Assembly: GCF_003148645.1 (NCBI RefSeq)
Contig: NZ_QGGP01000002.1
Coordinates: forward strand, 560,365-624,364
Origin: Xanthomarina spongicola
Lineage (GTDB): Bacteria; Bacteroidota; Bacteroidia; Flavobacteriales; Flavobacteriaceae
Reading direction: 5' to 3'
Length of the DNA: 64,000 bases
In this document: piece after piece, positions 27,883 to 36,194 of the stretch
Numbering within the stretch: the stretch's first letter is position 1
How the letters are laid out: every line of letters starts with the position of its first letter
The notes under the pieces: model-generated
The model's database searches: none
Told to the model about the DNA's origin: nothing
The model's input: only the letters and a program-made list of their open reading frames with translations
Translations under genes and position numbers: made by a program

Positions 27883-27993
27883 CTCCATTAAAAAACAATC
27901 TTTGAAAACTCTGTTAATAACCTTATAGAAATTAATGATTTCTGTTTCATTTTTTTGTTTTTTTGTTTCACTTAATAATAACTATATATTTTT

Positions 27994-28626
27994 ATGAGAA
28001 GTTTACTTATTACCATTTTATTTGCTTCATCTATAATTTCTGCTCAAGAATCAACAACAATCTCTTTAGATTCTGTTACAGACCTAACTAAAGCAGAAGC
28101 CTACCTTAAATCTAATAAAGGAAAAGGCAATAAATTAATTACATTTAACGAAGAAAAACATAAAACAACTTTAGCTACAGATTTACTTAAATTACCAGTA
28201 GGTGGAAAAAAATCGATTGAAAATGATATTGAAAAAACAACTTATAAAGTAGTTGAAAAAAATTCAATAACACATTATAGAGGGAGTTATATCTTATTAG
28301 ATAGCAATAAGAATAATATTGAAAAAACAAAATCAATAAGAGATAAAATAATTACCGATTATAACAATGGCTATCCTTTCGATTTTTTAGCAAAAAAATA
28401 TTCAGTTGCAAAAAATGCAACTCGTGGAGGTGACACAGGTTGGTTTATTAATGGTGAAATGGATATAATTCTAGAAGTTGCTATTACAGACAATACTCAT
28501 GATTTAAATAGCATCTTTTCTTATGATGATCCTGAAAAAAATCACTTTTATATTATTCTTAAAACATATTTACCAAAAGAGATTAAAGAAATTAAAGTTC
28601 TAAAAACTGTAGAACGCTTATACTAA
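27994..28626 (+). CDS. Parvulin-type peptidylprolyl isomerase, secreted
   Basis: A 210-aa protein with a signal peptide (MRSLLITILFASSIISAQ). The PpiC/rotamase region lies in residues about 85-195, with the family's RGGDTGWF motif and a hydrophobic FDFLAKKYSVAKN segment. It should catalyse proline isomerisation during envelope protein folding in the periplasm. The divergent N-terminal portion and the weak C-terminal half make activity uncertain. The stop codon overlaps the rsmE start by 1 nt (TAATG), implying translational coupling. Confidence 0.8.
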   Translation: MRSLLITILFASSIISAQESTTISLDSVTDLTKAEAYLKSNKGKGNKLITFNEEKHKTTLATDLLKLPVGGKKSIENDIEKTTYKVVEKNSITHYRGSYILLDSNKNNIEKTKSIRDKIITDYNNGYPFDFLAKKYSVAKNATRGGDTGWFINGEMDIILEVAITDNTHDLNSIFSYDDPEKNHFYIILKTYLPKEIKEIKVLKTVERLY

Positions 28627-29333
28627 TGCAACTATTTTATAATCAAGAAATATCTGAAGAAGCAACTCAAATTATTTTCCAAAAGGAAGAGAGTAAGCAT
28701 ATTATAAAAGTGTTACGAAAAACAGTTGGAGACATTTTGCATATTACCAATGGATTTGGCTGGCTATTTACTGCAAAAATTACAGTTGCAGATACTAAAA
28801 ACTGTGTTGCAGTTATTATAAACAAAGACAAACAAGCAAAAAGAACTTATCAAGTTCATCTGGCTGTAGCACCAACTAAAATGAATGATAGATATGAGTG
28901 GTTTTTAGAAAAAGCAACCGAAATTGGCATCGATACCATTACGCCTATTATTTGTGATAACAGCGAACGCAAAGTAATAAAAACAGAACGCTATGAGAAA
29001 ATATTGCAGTCAGCTATGAAACAATCTCTTTCTTGTTACATGCCTAAACTAAATGATGCCATTACTTTTAAGAGTTTCATAGATCAATCTTTTACTGGAC
29101 AAAAGTTTATTGCTCATTGTGAAGAAACAGAAAAAAAATCTTTAAAGAATGAGATTATCTCAAATCAAGATATAACTTTATTAATAGGACCTGAAGGAGA
29201 TTTTAGTGTTAAAGAAATTGAAATGGCTATAAATAACAATTTTATTCCTGTAACTTTGGGTAACACAAGATTAAGAACAGAAACTGCAGCTATTGTAGCA
29301 TGCCATTCAGTTGCATTTATAAATGAACTTTAA
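28626..29333 (+). CDS. rsmE: 16S rRNA m3U1498 methyltransferase
   Basis: A 235-aa SPOUT methyltransferase of the RsmE family, adding a methyl group to N3 of U1498 in 16S rRNA. A PUA-like N-terminal domain (about 1-70) precedes the trefoil-knot domain, which shows KATEIGIDTITPI, LLIGPEGDFS and the late knot LGNTRLRTETAAI. All expected motifs and the normal length are present. It is translationally coupled to the PPIase upstream and followed closely by the DUF4159 gene. Confidence 0.94.
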   Translation: MQLFYNQEISEEATQIIFQKEESKHIIKVLRKTVGDILHITNGFGWLFTAKITVADTKNCVAVIINKDKQAKRTYQVHLAVAPTKMNDRYEWFLEKATEIGIDTITPIICDNSERKVIKTERYEKILQSAMKQSLSCYMPKLNDAITFKSFIDQSFTGQKFIAHCEETEKKSLKNEIISNQDITLLIGPEGDFSVKEIEMAINNNFIPVTLGNTRLRTETAAIVACHSVAFINEL

Positions 29334-29361
29334 AATAGATAAACACATCTTTAATAGTTTT

Positions 29362-30018
29362 ATGAAAAACATAACTAAAACAAGTCTTTTCTCGTTGATT
29401 TTTTGTCTCTTGTCTACATTTGTTTTTTCACAAGAAATAGCTGTTTTAAAATATAAAGGTGGTGGAGATTGGTATAGCAATCCTACTGCACTTCCTAATT
29501 TAATTACCTTTTGCAATAATAATATCGATACTAAAATAAGCTCTAATCCACAGACTGTAGAAACTGGTAGCACCGAAATTTTTCAGTTTCCTTTTATTCA
29601 CATGACAGGACATGGAAATGTGTTTTTTACTGAAGAAGATGCAGAGAATTTAAGGAATTATTTAATTTCTGGTGGTTTTTTACATATCGATGACAATTAT
29701 GGCATGCAACCTTACATTACAAAAGAATTAAAAAAAGTGTTTCCAGAAACGGAGTTAGTAGAAATACCAGCATCTCACCCAATTTTTAATATAGCATATA
29801 ATTTTCCAAAAGGTTTGCCTAAAATACATGAACATGATGGTAAACGTCCTCAAGCATTTGGAATTTTCTTTGGAAATAGAATGGTTTTATTATTTACTGT
29901 AGAGAGTGATTTGGGTGATGGTTGGGAAGACGAAGTTGTACATAATGATTCAGCTGATGTTAGAGAAAAAGCTTTAAAGATGGGAGCCAACATTGTGAAA
30001 TATGCTTTTGAAAATTAA
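29362..30018 (+). CDS. DUF4159 domain protein
   Basis: About 218 aa from the Met at 29362, which opens a signal peptide (MKNITKTSLFSLIFCLLSTFVFSQ); the earlier start at 29323 overlaps rsmE. The body is a DUF4159 domain with FIHMTGHGNVFFTEEDAENLRNYL, GGFLHIDDNYG and the conserved HPIF. The fold resembles a ThuA/glutamine-amidotransferase-like domain and function is unknown. Exported, probably periplasmic. It forms a run with rsmE and a TrmH-like gene, conserved in my memory of Flavobacteriia. Confidence 0.85.
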   Translation: MKNITKTSLFSLIFCLLSTFVFSQEIAVLKYKGGGDWYSNPTALPNLITFCNNNIDTKISSNPQTVETGSTEIFQFPFIHMTGHGNVFFTEEDAENLRNYLISGGFLHIDDNYGMQPYITKELKKVFPETELVEIPASHPIFNIAYNFPKGLPKIHEHDGKRPQAFGIFFGNRMVLLFTVESDLGDGWEDEVVHNDSADVREKALKMGANIVKYAFEN

Positions 30019-30024
30019 TTTCTC

Positions 30025-30528
30025 GTGAAACAACTTACCCATTACAATACTAATTTTACCAAACAACTTTTTCCAATTACTTTAGTGTGCGACAATATAA
30101 CTAATGCTCCAAACATAGGAAGCCTCTTTAGAACTGCTGATGCTTTTGGAATAGAAAAAATACTTTTTTGTGGTTCGGCAATTCCACAAGGTAGAAAAAT
30201 GACTAAAACGTCTCGAGCTACTGAAAAAGTAGTTTCTTTTGAAGAAAAAGAATCTATACTAGAAACCATCCAACAGTTAAAAGCTGAAAAATACACGATT
30301 CTTTCTTTAGAGATAACATCTAACAGTAAACCAATTAACAACTATACATTTAAAAAAGAACAAAAAATGGCTCTAATAATTGGAGACGAAAACTTTGGTG
30401 TTTCAGAAGATGTTTTAAATCTTTCAGATGGTATTATTCATATAAACATGTTTGGCCAGAATAGCAGCATGAACGTTGTTCAAGCAACTTCAATCGCTCT
30501 TTATGAAATTACAAAACAGATAAAATAA
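30025..30528 (+). CDS. TrmH/SpoU-family RNA 2'-O-methyltransferase
   Basis: A 167-aa SPOUT protein starting with GTG 6 bp after the preceding stop. SpoU motif 1 is NAPNIGSLFRTADAFGI, motif 2 ALIIGDENFGVSE and motif 3 IHINMFGQNSSMNVVQATSIALYE, the SAM-binding knot. It lacks the N-terminal substrate-binding domain of larger TrmH/RlmB proteins. It should methylate a ribose in tRNA or rRNA; the position cannot be deduced. Confidence 0.9.
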   Translation: MKQLTHYNTNFTKQLFPITLVCDNITNAPNIGSLFRTADAFGIEKILFCGSAIPQGRKMTKTSRATEKVVSFEEKESILETIQQLKAEKYTILSLEITSNSKPINNYTFKKEQKMALIIGDENFGVSEDVLNLSDGIIHINMFGQNSSMNVVQATSIALYEITKQIK

Positions 30529-30574
30529 AATCTTAGTTTTCATATTTTTAAACTTCAATATGTATATTTACTGA

Positions 30575-31663
30575 ATGAATTCAAACACTATATCAAAAGG
30601 AATTTTAAGAGCTTTAGGAATCATACTTGGTATCTTTTTATTATTATTCTTCCTATATAAAATCCAATCTGTTATTGTTTACATAGTTATAGCAGCAGTT
30701 ATTTCACTAATTGGAAGACCTGTTGTAATATTTCTTAGAGACAAACTTAAGTTTAAAAACGCAATAGCTGTTATTGTTACAATGGTGCTTTTAATTAGCT
30801 TACTAGTTGGATTAGTTGGTTTATTTATACCATTAATTGTTAAACAAAGTCATAATCTAGCTTTATTAGATATAGATTCCCTTAAAATTAATATTGAGAA
30901 TATATATCAAGAAGCAACTTCTTACTTCAATATTAAAACTGAAAATGTTAAAGAATCTATAAAAGAATCGCATTTTCTTTCAAAGATTGATTATGCTATG
31001 ATACCAGATTTTTTAAATACTATGATTGCTGGATTTGGAAGCTTTAGTATTGGTTTGTTTTCTGTGCTATTTATTTCGTTTTTCTTTTTAAAAGATAGTC
31101 AGCTATTTGAAAGTAGTATTATGGCTTTTATTCCTGATAGTAAAGAAGAACGTTCTAAAAAATCCTTCCTAAAAATTAAAGACTTATTATCTCGTTATTT
31201 TGTTGGATTAATCTTTCAAATATCCATTTTATTTATCATCTATACAATTGGTCTTTTAATTATTGGTGTTGAAAATGCAATAGTTATTGCGTTTCTGTGT
31301 GCTTTATTAAACCTAATCCCTTATGTTGGGCCATTAATTGGTGGAGCTTTAATGATTATATTAACCATGACTAGTTATTTAGGACAAAGTTTTAGCGAAG
31401 TTTTACTGCCAAATACTTTATATGTACTTATTGTTATTGGCATTGGACAATTAATAGACAACTTTTTTAGCCAGCCAATTATATTCTCAAAAAGCGTCAA
31501 ATCTCATCCTTTAGAAATCTTTTTAGTTATCATTATTGCTGGTATTTTATTTGGCATAGTTGGTATGATAATAGCTGTACCAACTTACACAGCTATTAAG
31601 GTTATTTTAAAGGAATTTCTATCTGATAATAAGATTGTTCAACAACTTACAAAAGGCTTATAA
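30575..31663 (+). CDS. AI-2E family transporter (TqsA/PerM-like)
   Basis: A 362-aa polytopic inner-membrane protein of the AI-2E/UPF0118 family, with about eight hydrophobic helices: two near the N-terminus, one near 60-85, and a C-terminal block with the family's LNLIPYVGPLIGG and PTYTAIKVI segments. Members export small molecules such as autoinducer-2 or act as ion antiporters; the substrate here is not known. It is followed after 6 bp by the methyltransferase gene. Confidence 0.88.
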   Translation: MNSNTISKGILRALGIILGIFLLLFFLYKIQSVIVYIVIAAVISLIGRPVVIFLRDKLKFKNAIAVIVTMVLLISLLVGLVGLFIPLIVKQSHNLALLDIDSLKINIENIYQEATSYFNIKTENVKESIKESHFLSKIDYAMIPDFLNTMIAGFGSFSIGLFSVLFISFFFLKDSQLFESSIMAFIPDSKEERSKKSFLKIKDLLSRYFVGLIFQISILFIIYTIGLLIIGVENAIVIAFLCALLNLIPYVGPLIGGALMIILTMTSYLGQSFSEVLLPNTLYVLIVIGIGQLIDNFFSQPIIFSKSVKSHPLEIFLVIIIAGILFGIVGMIIAVPTYTAIKVILKEFLSDNKIVQQLTKGL

Positions 31664-31669
31664 TTTACT

Positions 31670-32851
31670 TTGAATGAGCTTGTTTTAAATACTGTTAATC
31701 AAGATTTTATAAATAATCATTTAAATTCAGACACAACAACTCTTCTATTTAAAAAACATAAAGAATTAAGTCTAGACATTAAAGTACTTATTGAGCAAAT
31801 AGAAGCCAAAAACCGTTGCAAAAAAAAACTTCCAACATGGTTTAATACACCAAATATTTATTATCCAAACAAGCTAAATGTAGAGCAAACTTCTTCCGAA
31901 AAAACTGCCAAGTTTAAAGCAAGTATTATTAAAGGAGAATCATTAATTGATTTGACTGGTGGTTTTGGTGTTGACACTTTTTATTTCTCTAAGGTTTTTA
32001 AAAAAGTGACGCATTGCGAAATCAACCACGAACTTTCAAAAATTGTAAAGCATAATTACAAACAATTAAATATTCACAATATTGAAACACTAAATGTTAA
32101 TGGTATTGAATACTTAATTGAAGCTAAAGAAACATATAATTGGATTTATATTGACCCATCTAGAAGACATGAAAGCAAAGGAAAAGTTTTCTTTTTAAAA
32201 GATTGCCTGCCAAACGTACCAGAACATTTGGAGTTATTATTTAGTTTTTCCAGTAATATTTTAATTAAAACATCTCCTCTATTAGATTTATCAATAGGTA
32301 TAAAAGAACTAAATCATGTTAAAACAATTTATGTTATTGCTGTAAATAATGAAGTAAAAGAATTGCTTTGGATATTACAAAAAGATGAAACAATAAATGA
32401 TATAGCACTACACACTTTAAATCTAAAAGGCAAAGACATCGAATCTTTTAATTTTACTTTAACTGATGAAACTAACGCTAAACCTTCATATAGTTTACCA
32501 CAAACGTATTTATACGAACCAAATGCAGCCATATTAAAATCAGGAGCTTTTAATAGTGTTTCTGAAAAACTAAGTATTAATAAATTAACCCAGAATTCAC
32601 ATCTTTATACTTCTGAATCGTTAATTGAATTTCCAGGCAGGGCATTTAAAATTGAAAATATTATATCGTATAATAAAAAAGAATTTAAAAAAACTGGTAT
32701 TACTAAAGCGAATATTACAACAAGAAATTTTCCAGTTTCTGTAGAAGACATAAGGATTAAGCTTAAAGTTAAAGATGGAGGTAATAAATATGTTTTTGCA
32801 ACAACTAATTTGAAAAATCAAAAAATATTAATAATCTGCAGTAAGCTTTAA
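31670..32851 (+). CDS. THUMP-like class I SAM-dependent methyltransferase
   Basis: A 393-aa protein starting with TTG. An N-terminal helical region leads into a Rossmann domain with motif I SLIDLTGGFGVDTFYFS and an acidic HCEINHEL partner. Motif IV is WIYIDPSRR, unusual for the usual DPPY and typical of the Bacteroidota THUMP-like group. The C-terminal 75 residues match the THUMP-like fold that recognises RNA. Likely an RNA base methyltransferase; the site is unknown. Confidence 0.85.
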   Translation: MNELVLNTVNQDFINNHLNSDTTTLLFKKHKELSLDIKVLIEQIEAKNRCKKKLPTWFNTPNIYYPNKLNVEQTSSEKTAKFKASIIKGESLIDLTGGFGVDTFYFSKVFKKVTHCEINHELSKIVKHNYKQLNIHNIETLNVNGIEYLIEAKETYNWIYIDPSRRHESKGKVFFLKDCLPNVPEHLELLFSFSSNILIKTSPLLDLSIGIKELNHVKTIYVIAVNNEVKELLWILQKDETINDIALHTLNLKGKDIESFNFTLTDETNAKPSYSLPQTYLYEPNAAILKSGAFNSVSEKLSINKLTQNSHLYTSESLIEFPGRAFKIENIISYNKKEFKKTGITKANITTRNFPVSVEDIRIKLKVKDGGNKYVFATTNLKNQKILIICSKL

Positions 32852-32919
32852 TTATTCTTTAAATGAAGTATCTCATTTATTTTTAAAAAGCTTCAGTATA
32901 TTTGCCAAAAAAATTATTA

Positions 32920-33582
32920 GTGCTTAAAGCAGTTTTATTTGATATGGATGGTGTAATTGTAGACACTGAGCCTCTACACCACAGAGCATACTTTGGCATG
33001 TTCGATACTTTAAACATTGAAGTTAGCGAATCTCATTATCAAACCTTTACAGGTCAATCTACTATAAATGTTTGCAAAAATCTATGCAAGCATTTTAAAC
33101 TTTCTAATAACCCAGAAGATCTTGTTCAAGTAAAAAGAAATATTTTTAAAGATTTATTTAAAAACGACCCAAATCTTCAACTTATCGATGGTGTTTTAAA
33201 TCTTATTAAAGAATATCATGAGAATGGATTAACGCTAGTATTAGCATCTTCAGCTTCTATGGGCACTATTGAAAGTGTTTTTACAAGGTTTGAATTAGAT
33301 CAATATTTTATTGCTAAATTAAGTGGTGCAGATCTAAAAGCGTCCAAACCACATCCTGAGATTTTTTTAAATGCAGCTAAAGCTAGTGGTTTTAATAAAC
33401 AGAACTGTTTAGTTATTGAAGATTCTACAAATGGTATAAGAGCAGCTCATGCAGCAAAAATATTTTGTGTAGGATATAAAAGTATTCATTCTAAGAATCA
33501 AGATTATAGTTTAGCAAATAAAGTAATTAGTAACTTTAATGAAATAAATTATAGTAAAGTTCAAAATTTTTTTAATAATTAA
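32920..33582 (+). CDS. HAD-family hydrolase, beta-phosphoglucomutase-like
   Basis: About 220 aa from the GTG at 32920. This start is preferred over the TTG at 32902 because a TATATTTG promoter-like box (32897-32904) overlaps the latter and homologues begin LKAVLFDMDGV. HAD motif I is FDMDGVIVDTEP, a helical C1 cap covers about 20-85, motif II is LASSAS, the Lys is in GADLKASKPHPE, and motif IV is VIEDSTNG. Probably dephosphorylates or isomerises sugar phosphates. It overlaps the small convergent gene by 4 bp. Confidence 0.88.
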   Translation: MLKAVLFDMDGVIVDTEPLHHRAYFGMFDTLNIEVSESHYQTFTGQSTINVCKNLCKHFKLSNNPEDLVQVKRNIFKDLFKNDPNLQLIDGVLNLIKEYHENGLTLVLASSASMGTIESVFTRFELDQYFIAKLSGADLKASKPHPEIFLNAAKASGFNKQNCLVIEDSTNGIRAAHAAKIFCVGYKSIHSKNQDYSLANKVISNFNEINYSKVQNFFNN

Positions 33583-33737
33583 TCCTTCACTTCATTTTTA
33601 TTAGCTTTCTGGATAATCTCTCTTAAACGTTCTTTTCGTTTAATCTCATCAACCTTAAGCTTATTCTTTTTTCTATTCACTAATTTAGAATGCTTGGCTT
33701 TATTTTTAGTATTTTTTTCTCGTCCAGTTTTTGCCAT
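33579..33737 (-). CDS. Small lysine-rich conserved protein (52 aa)
   Basis: A 52-residue very basic protein starting MAKTGREKNTKNKAKHSKL and ending KANKNEVKD. The stop overlaps the convergent HAD gene by 4 bp. Lys and Arg make up over a third of residues and no hydrophobic core is seen, so it may bind nucleic acid or the ribosome. I recall short proteins like this in flavobacterial genomes but know no function. Confidence 0.65.
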   Translation of the reverse strand: MAKTGREKNTKNKAKHSKLVNRKKNKLKVDEIKRKERLREIIQKANKNEVKD

Positions 33738-33783
33738 TAAAAAACATATTCATTAAAAATTTAATATTACAAATATAAAAACA

Positions 33784-33815
33784 AAAAAGCCTCACTATTT
33801 CTAGTGAAGCTTTTT
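33784..33815 (-). terminator. Terminator of the tRNA-Arg gene
   Basis: Leftward of the tRNA, AAAAAGCTTCACTA pairs with TAGTGAGGCTTTTTT around a short GAAA-type loop. A U-rich end completes an intrinsic terminator. Confidence 0.75.
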
Positions 33816-33816
33816 G

Positions 33817-33890
33817 TGAGCCCGATAGGATTCGAACCTATGACCGCCTCCTTAGAAGGGAGGTGCTCTATCCAGCTGAGCTACGAGCCC
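33817..33890 (-). tRNA. tRNA-Arg (anticodon UCU)
   Basis: A full cloverleaf on the minus strand: acceptor GGGCTCG pairing with CGGGCTC, D arm GCTC/GAGC, anticodon stem CCTCC/GGAGG around loop CTTCTAA (anticodon TCT) and T arm ATAGG TTCGAAT CCTAT. It is 74 nt without encoded CCA. It is immediately beside a truncated second tRNA and the start of the accessory region, a usual integration context. Confidence 0.95.
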
Positions 33891-33906
33891 GTAACTCTTA
33901 AAAATT

Positions 33907-33924
33907 TGTCGGGGTGGCAGGATT
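33907..33924 (-). pseudogene. Truncated tRNA 3' end, tRNA-Pro-like
   Basis: Read leftward, AATCCTGCCACCCCGACA matches the T-loop end and acceptor 3' strand of a tRNA, best recalled from tRNA-Pro. The next bases to the right do not continue as a tRNA. It lies 17 bp upstream of tRNA-Arg, so a tandem tRNA pair may have been cut by an integration. A candidate attachment-site scar. Confidence 0.5.
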
Positions 33925-34123
33925 ACAACTACTACCCATTTATGTTTAATAATCAATAAGTTATATAATTTTCAAATTACTTGGTAACCGAATAGGTAAC
34001 TTTATTGATAAGAACTTTCGCTTTGTATTAGTTTACATTTGAGCGCTGCAAATATAGCGACCTTAATTAAACAATACAACATAAATTTACACAAATTTTA
34101 TGAGGAATGAAAGTAGTTTCTAA

Positions 34124-34318
34124 CTAATTTATATACTGGTTAATAACTTCTAATTCGATGCCTGAATACTCTGAAAATTCATGTATAGTAACGAATTGAT
34201 GAGGTTCTTTATCTAATGCTTCACGGATGTTTTGAAGCAGTTTACGCCCATAACGCTCACTCCTACCTGTTATTAGTTGGATATCTTTTGCATATATACA
34301 TATTCGTTTGCGATTCAT
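34124..34318 (-). CDS. Small putative DNA-binding protein (64 aa)
   Basis: A 64-aa protein with the segment YAKDIQLITGRSERYGRKLLQNI (about 9-31) that looks like a helix-turn-helix, then IHEFSEYSGIELEVI, a second helical element. Short proteins with the ITGxSxRxxRxLL pattern are common in Bacteroidota and often near mobile regions. It may be an excisionase- or regulator-like protein, but no integrase lies nearby. It is the first gene of the accessory region after the tRNA scar. Confidence 0.6.
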   Translation of the reverse strand: MNRKRICIYAKDIQLITGRSERYGRKLLQNIREALDKEPHQFVTIHEFSEYSGIELEVINQYIN

Positions 34319-34478
34319 GGTACTTTATCTTGGGGGTATCCTTGCTTTATCATACAAATATAATGTCATAAACGGAATATTCGGCAAAATCGGTTTGAAT
34401 GGTGTTTTCGGAACTCGATTTTTTAATTCCTGACTACAAGTTAGTTGTTTTGTTCTATTAATCAAAAAACGAATTATT

Positions 34479-35234
34479 ATGGCAAAACAAGCTGGAATTA
34501 TTAAACTTAAAGGAACTATCGGAGGTATTTCCTTTTACAAAACGACTGATGGACATCTAGCACGCGAAAAAGGTGGTGTTGATGGCAATCGTATTGCGAA
34601 TGATCCTGCGTTTCAGAGAACGCGTGAAAATGGGTCTGAATTTGGGTCTGCAGGTAAAGGTGGAAAGGTTATTCGAAATGCTATTCGTATTCTTTTGCAG
34701 AATGCAAAAGATAAACGTGTGGTTTCTCGGTTGACAAAAGATCTTTTAGCTATCATTAAAACAGATCCTATTAATGATAGAGGATTACGAACTTTAACTG
34801 ATGGTGACTTCAACTTATTTTTAGGTTTTGAATTCAATCTGAATGGTAAGTTAGGGACGACTTTATTCACGCCATTTGTGAATGCGTTTGATCGTGTGAC
34901 TGGGGATGCTACTTTAGATTTAGCACCTTTCTCCCCTACTTTAAGAATTGCAGCTCCATCTGGAACTACGCATTTTAAAGTGGTTATGGGTGCTGCAGAA
35001 TTGGATTTTGCTAATGAAACCTCAACATTTGAAAATGATGAGACTGCCATTCTTCCTTACACTGCTGCTGATACTGCTGCTATAGCTTTATCTGCTACGA
35101 TAACTGCAAACTCTACAGTCGATGTTATTCAAGTGTTGGGTATTGAGTTTTATCAAGAGGTAAATGGTCAAATGTATGCCCTTAAGAACGGTGCTTACAA
35201 TGCTTTAGCTACTGTTATTGTAGATACTCCTTAA
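34479..35234 (+). CDS. Accessory 251-aa protein, phage-structural-like, unknown function
   Basis: A 251-aa protein with a glycine- and lysine-rich N-terminus (AGIIKLKGTIGGISFYKT) and a segment DPAFQRTRENGSEFG that I recall from small Bacteroidota cassettes, perhaps near the DUF6266 group. The second half is threonine- and alanine-rich with beta-strand character. No signal peptide or membrane helix. It leads a four-gene unit with 2-bp, overlapping and 1-nt spacings, followed by a DUF5675 protein and two tiny membrane proteins. A structural or effector role is possible; the assignment is inference. Confidence 0.6.
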   Translation: MAKQAGIIKLKGTIGGISFYKTTDGHLAREKGGVDGNRIANDPAFQRTRENGSEFGSAGKGGKVIRNAIRILLQNAKDKRVVSRLTKDLLAIIKTDPINDRGLRTLTDGDFNLFLGFEFNLNGKLGTTLFTPFVNAFDRVTGDATLDLAPFSPTLRIAAPSGTTHFKVVMGAAELDFANETSTFENDETAILPYTAADTAAIALSATITANSTVDVIQVLGIEFYQEVNGQMYALKNGAYNALATVIVDTP

Positions 35235-35236
35235 TC

Positions 35237-35659
35237 ATGGAGTTCGTGCTTCATAGAGCCTATTTTAAAGAGGGTACCAACGGTACTCTCTTTTGTTCTG
35301 GCTCATTCTTATGTCATACCATTGAATTGCCCTGGAATGATAACAAACGAAATATGTCTTGTATTCCAGAAGGCACTTATGAAATCGTGACAAGATTTTC
35401 TAAACGCTTTCAAAATCATCTTTTAGTTAAAGGTGTTCCAAATAGACGTTTGATTCTGTTTCACCCTGCTAATGATGCTTTAAAGGAATTAGAAGGCTGT
35501 ATTGCTCCTGTTACCTATTTAAGTGGTATTGGTAAAGGCTCTCAATCAAGACCTATGATGCAAAAACTATTGTCTTTGGTATCTCAAGCTCAAGACCGAA
35601 AAGAACAAATTTTATTAACAATTAAATCTCAAAATCATGAACATTATAGAACGTTATAA
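35237..35659 (+). CDS. DUF5675 family protein
   Basis: A 140-aa protein with the DUF5675 pattern: an N-terminal strand region with TLFCSGSFLCHTIELPW, the turn SCIPEGTYEIV, then NHLLVKGVPNRRLILFHPAN and EGCIAPV. The HPAN...GCI arrangement recalls the His and Cys of L,D-transpeptidase-like catalytic sites, so a cell-wall role is conceivable; this is a resemblance only. It starts 2 bp after the 251-aa gene and its end overlaps the next ORF by 23 bp, so it is translated as part of a compact cassette. Confidence 0.75.
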   Translation: MEFVLHRAYFKEGTNGTLFCSGSFLCHTIELPWNDNKRNMSCIPEGTYEIVTRFSKRFQNHLLVKGVPNRRLILFHPANDALKELEGCIAPVTYLSGIGKGSQSRPMMQKLLSLVSQAQDRKEQILLTIKSQNHEHYRTL

Positions 35660-35873
35660 AAAACCAACGCCGAAGTTTTTCAAAACTTTGAGAAATATTG
35701 GAATCGCTTTAGCTACAGCTGGAGGTGCTATTATAGCTGCTCCTATTAGCTTGCCAGCAATTATTATTACTATTGCTACTTATTTAACTGTTGCAGGTAC
35801 TGTGGTGACTGCTGTCAGTCAAGCTGTGGTAGTTGATGAAGATGGCGAAAAAACCGCTAAAGAAGCGTCATAA
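35637..35873 (+). CDS. Small membrane protein (78 aa), holin-like
   Basis: A 78-aa protein with a basic N-terminus (ERYKKPTPKFFKTLRNIG) and two adjacent hydrophobic segments (about 20-40 and 42-63) rich in Ala, Ile and Thr, then an acidic tail VVDEDGEKTAKEAS. Size and layout resemble phage holins, but holins have little conserved sequence. It overlaps DUF5675 by 23 bp and the next gene by 1 nt. Confidence 0.6.
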   Translation: MNIIERYKKPTPKFFKTLRNIGIALATAGGAIIAAPISLPAIIITIATYLTVAGTVVTAVSQAVVVDEDGEKTAKEAS

Positions 35874-36055
35874 TGCATTTCAATTTCAATGAAAAAATAA
35901 GCATTGTTGGTGGTACTGTCTTTGGTATTTTACCTAATATACCACCCGACGACCTCGTGGTTACGATCATTATGGCATTCACTGGTGCATTGGTCAGTTT
36001 TATAGCCTCGATGCTTTTTAAATGTTTAGTAAATCGCTTCAAAAAGTTCAAATGA
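35873..36055 (+). CDS. Small membrane protein (60 aa)
   Basis: A 60-aa protein sharing the A of a TAATG junction with the preceding gene. One or two hydrophobic stretches (about 10-22 and 28-48) end in a basic tail CLVNRFKKFK. It may act with the 78-aa protein as a two-component membrane unit. An intrinsic terminator follows the stop by 7 bp, so it ends the cassette transcript. Confidence 0.6.
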   Translation: MHFNFNEKISIVGGTVFGILPNIPPDDLVVTIIMAFTGALVSFIASMLFKCLVNRFKKFK

Positions 36056-36062
36056 TAGATTG

Positions 36063-36090
36063 CCCGGATTTCTTCCGGGTTTTCTTTTTT
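36063..36090 (+). terminator. Intrinsic terminator of the DUF5675 cassette
   Basis: CCCGGA (36063-36068) pairs with TCCGGG (36074-36079), followed by TTTTCTTTTTT. It cleanly ends the four-gene cassette before the structured non-coding region. Confidence 0.85.
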
Positions 36091-36194
36091 CATCCTATTC
36101 CTTCCTAATAAATTTTTTAAACAAAGAAAAAATAAAAAAGAAAGCTTCATTTTAGATGGCGTGGATCATGCTGTCAAGGTTTTTGGAAAAAATA

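Noticed and set aside
32902..32919. TTG start for the HAD hydrolase
   Set aside because: A TATATTTG promoter-like box overlaps it and homologues start at the LKAVLFDMDG segment, so the GTG at 32920 was used.
34034..34041. TACATTTG promoter box upstream of the island cassette
   Set aside because: The nearest TTG element is 26 bp away, too far for the usual spacing, and the next plus-strand gene is over 400 bp downstream.
34613..35050. 145-aa minus-strand frame inside the 251-aa gene
   Set aside because: It is fully antisense to a gene with better context and shows no recognisable domain; treated as a shadow frame.
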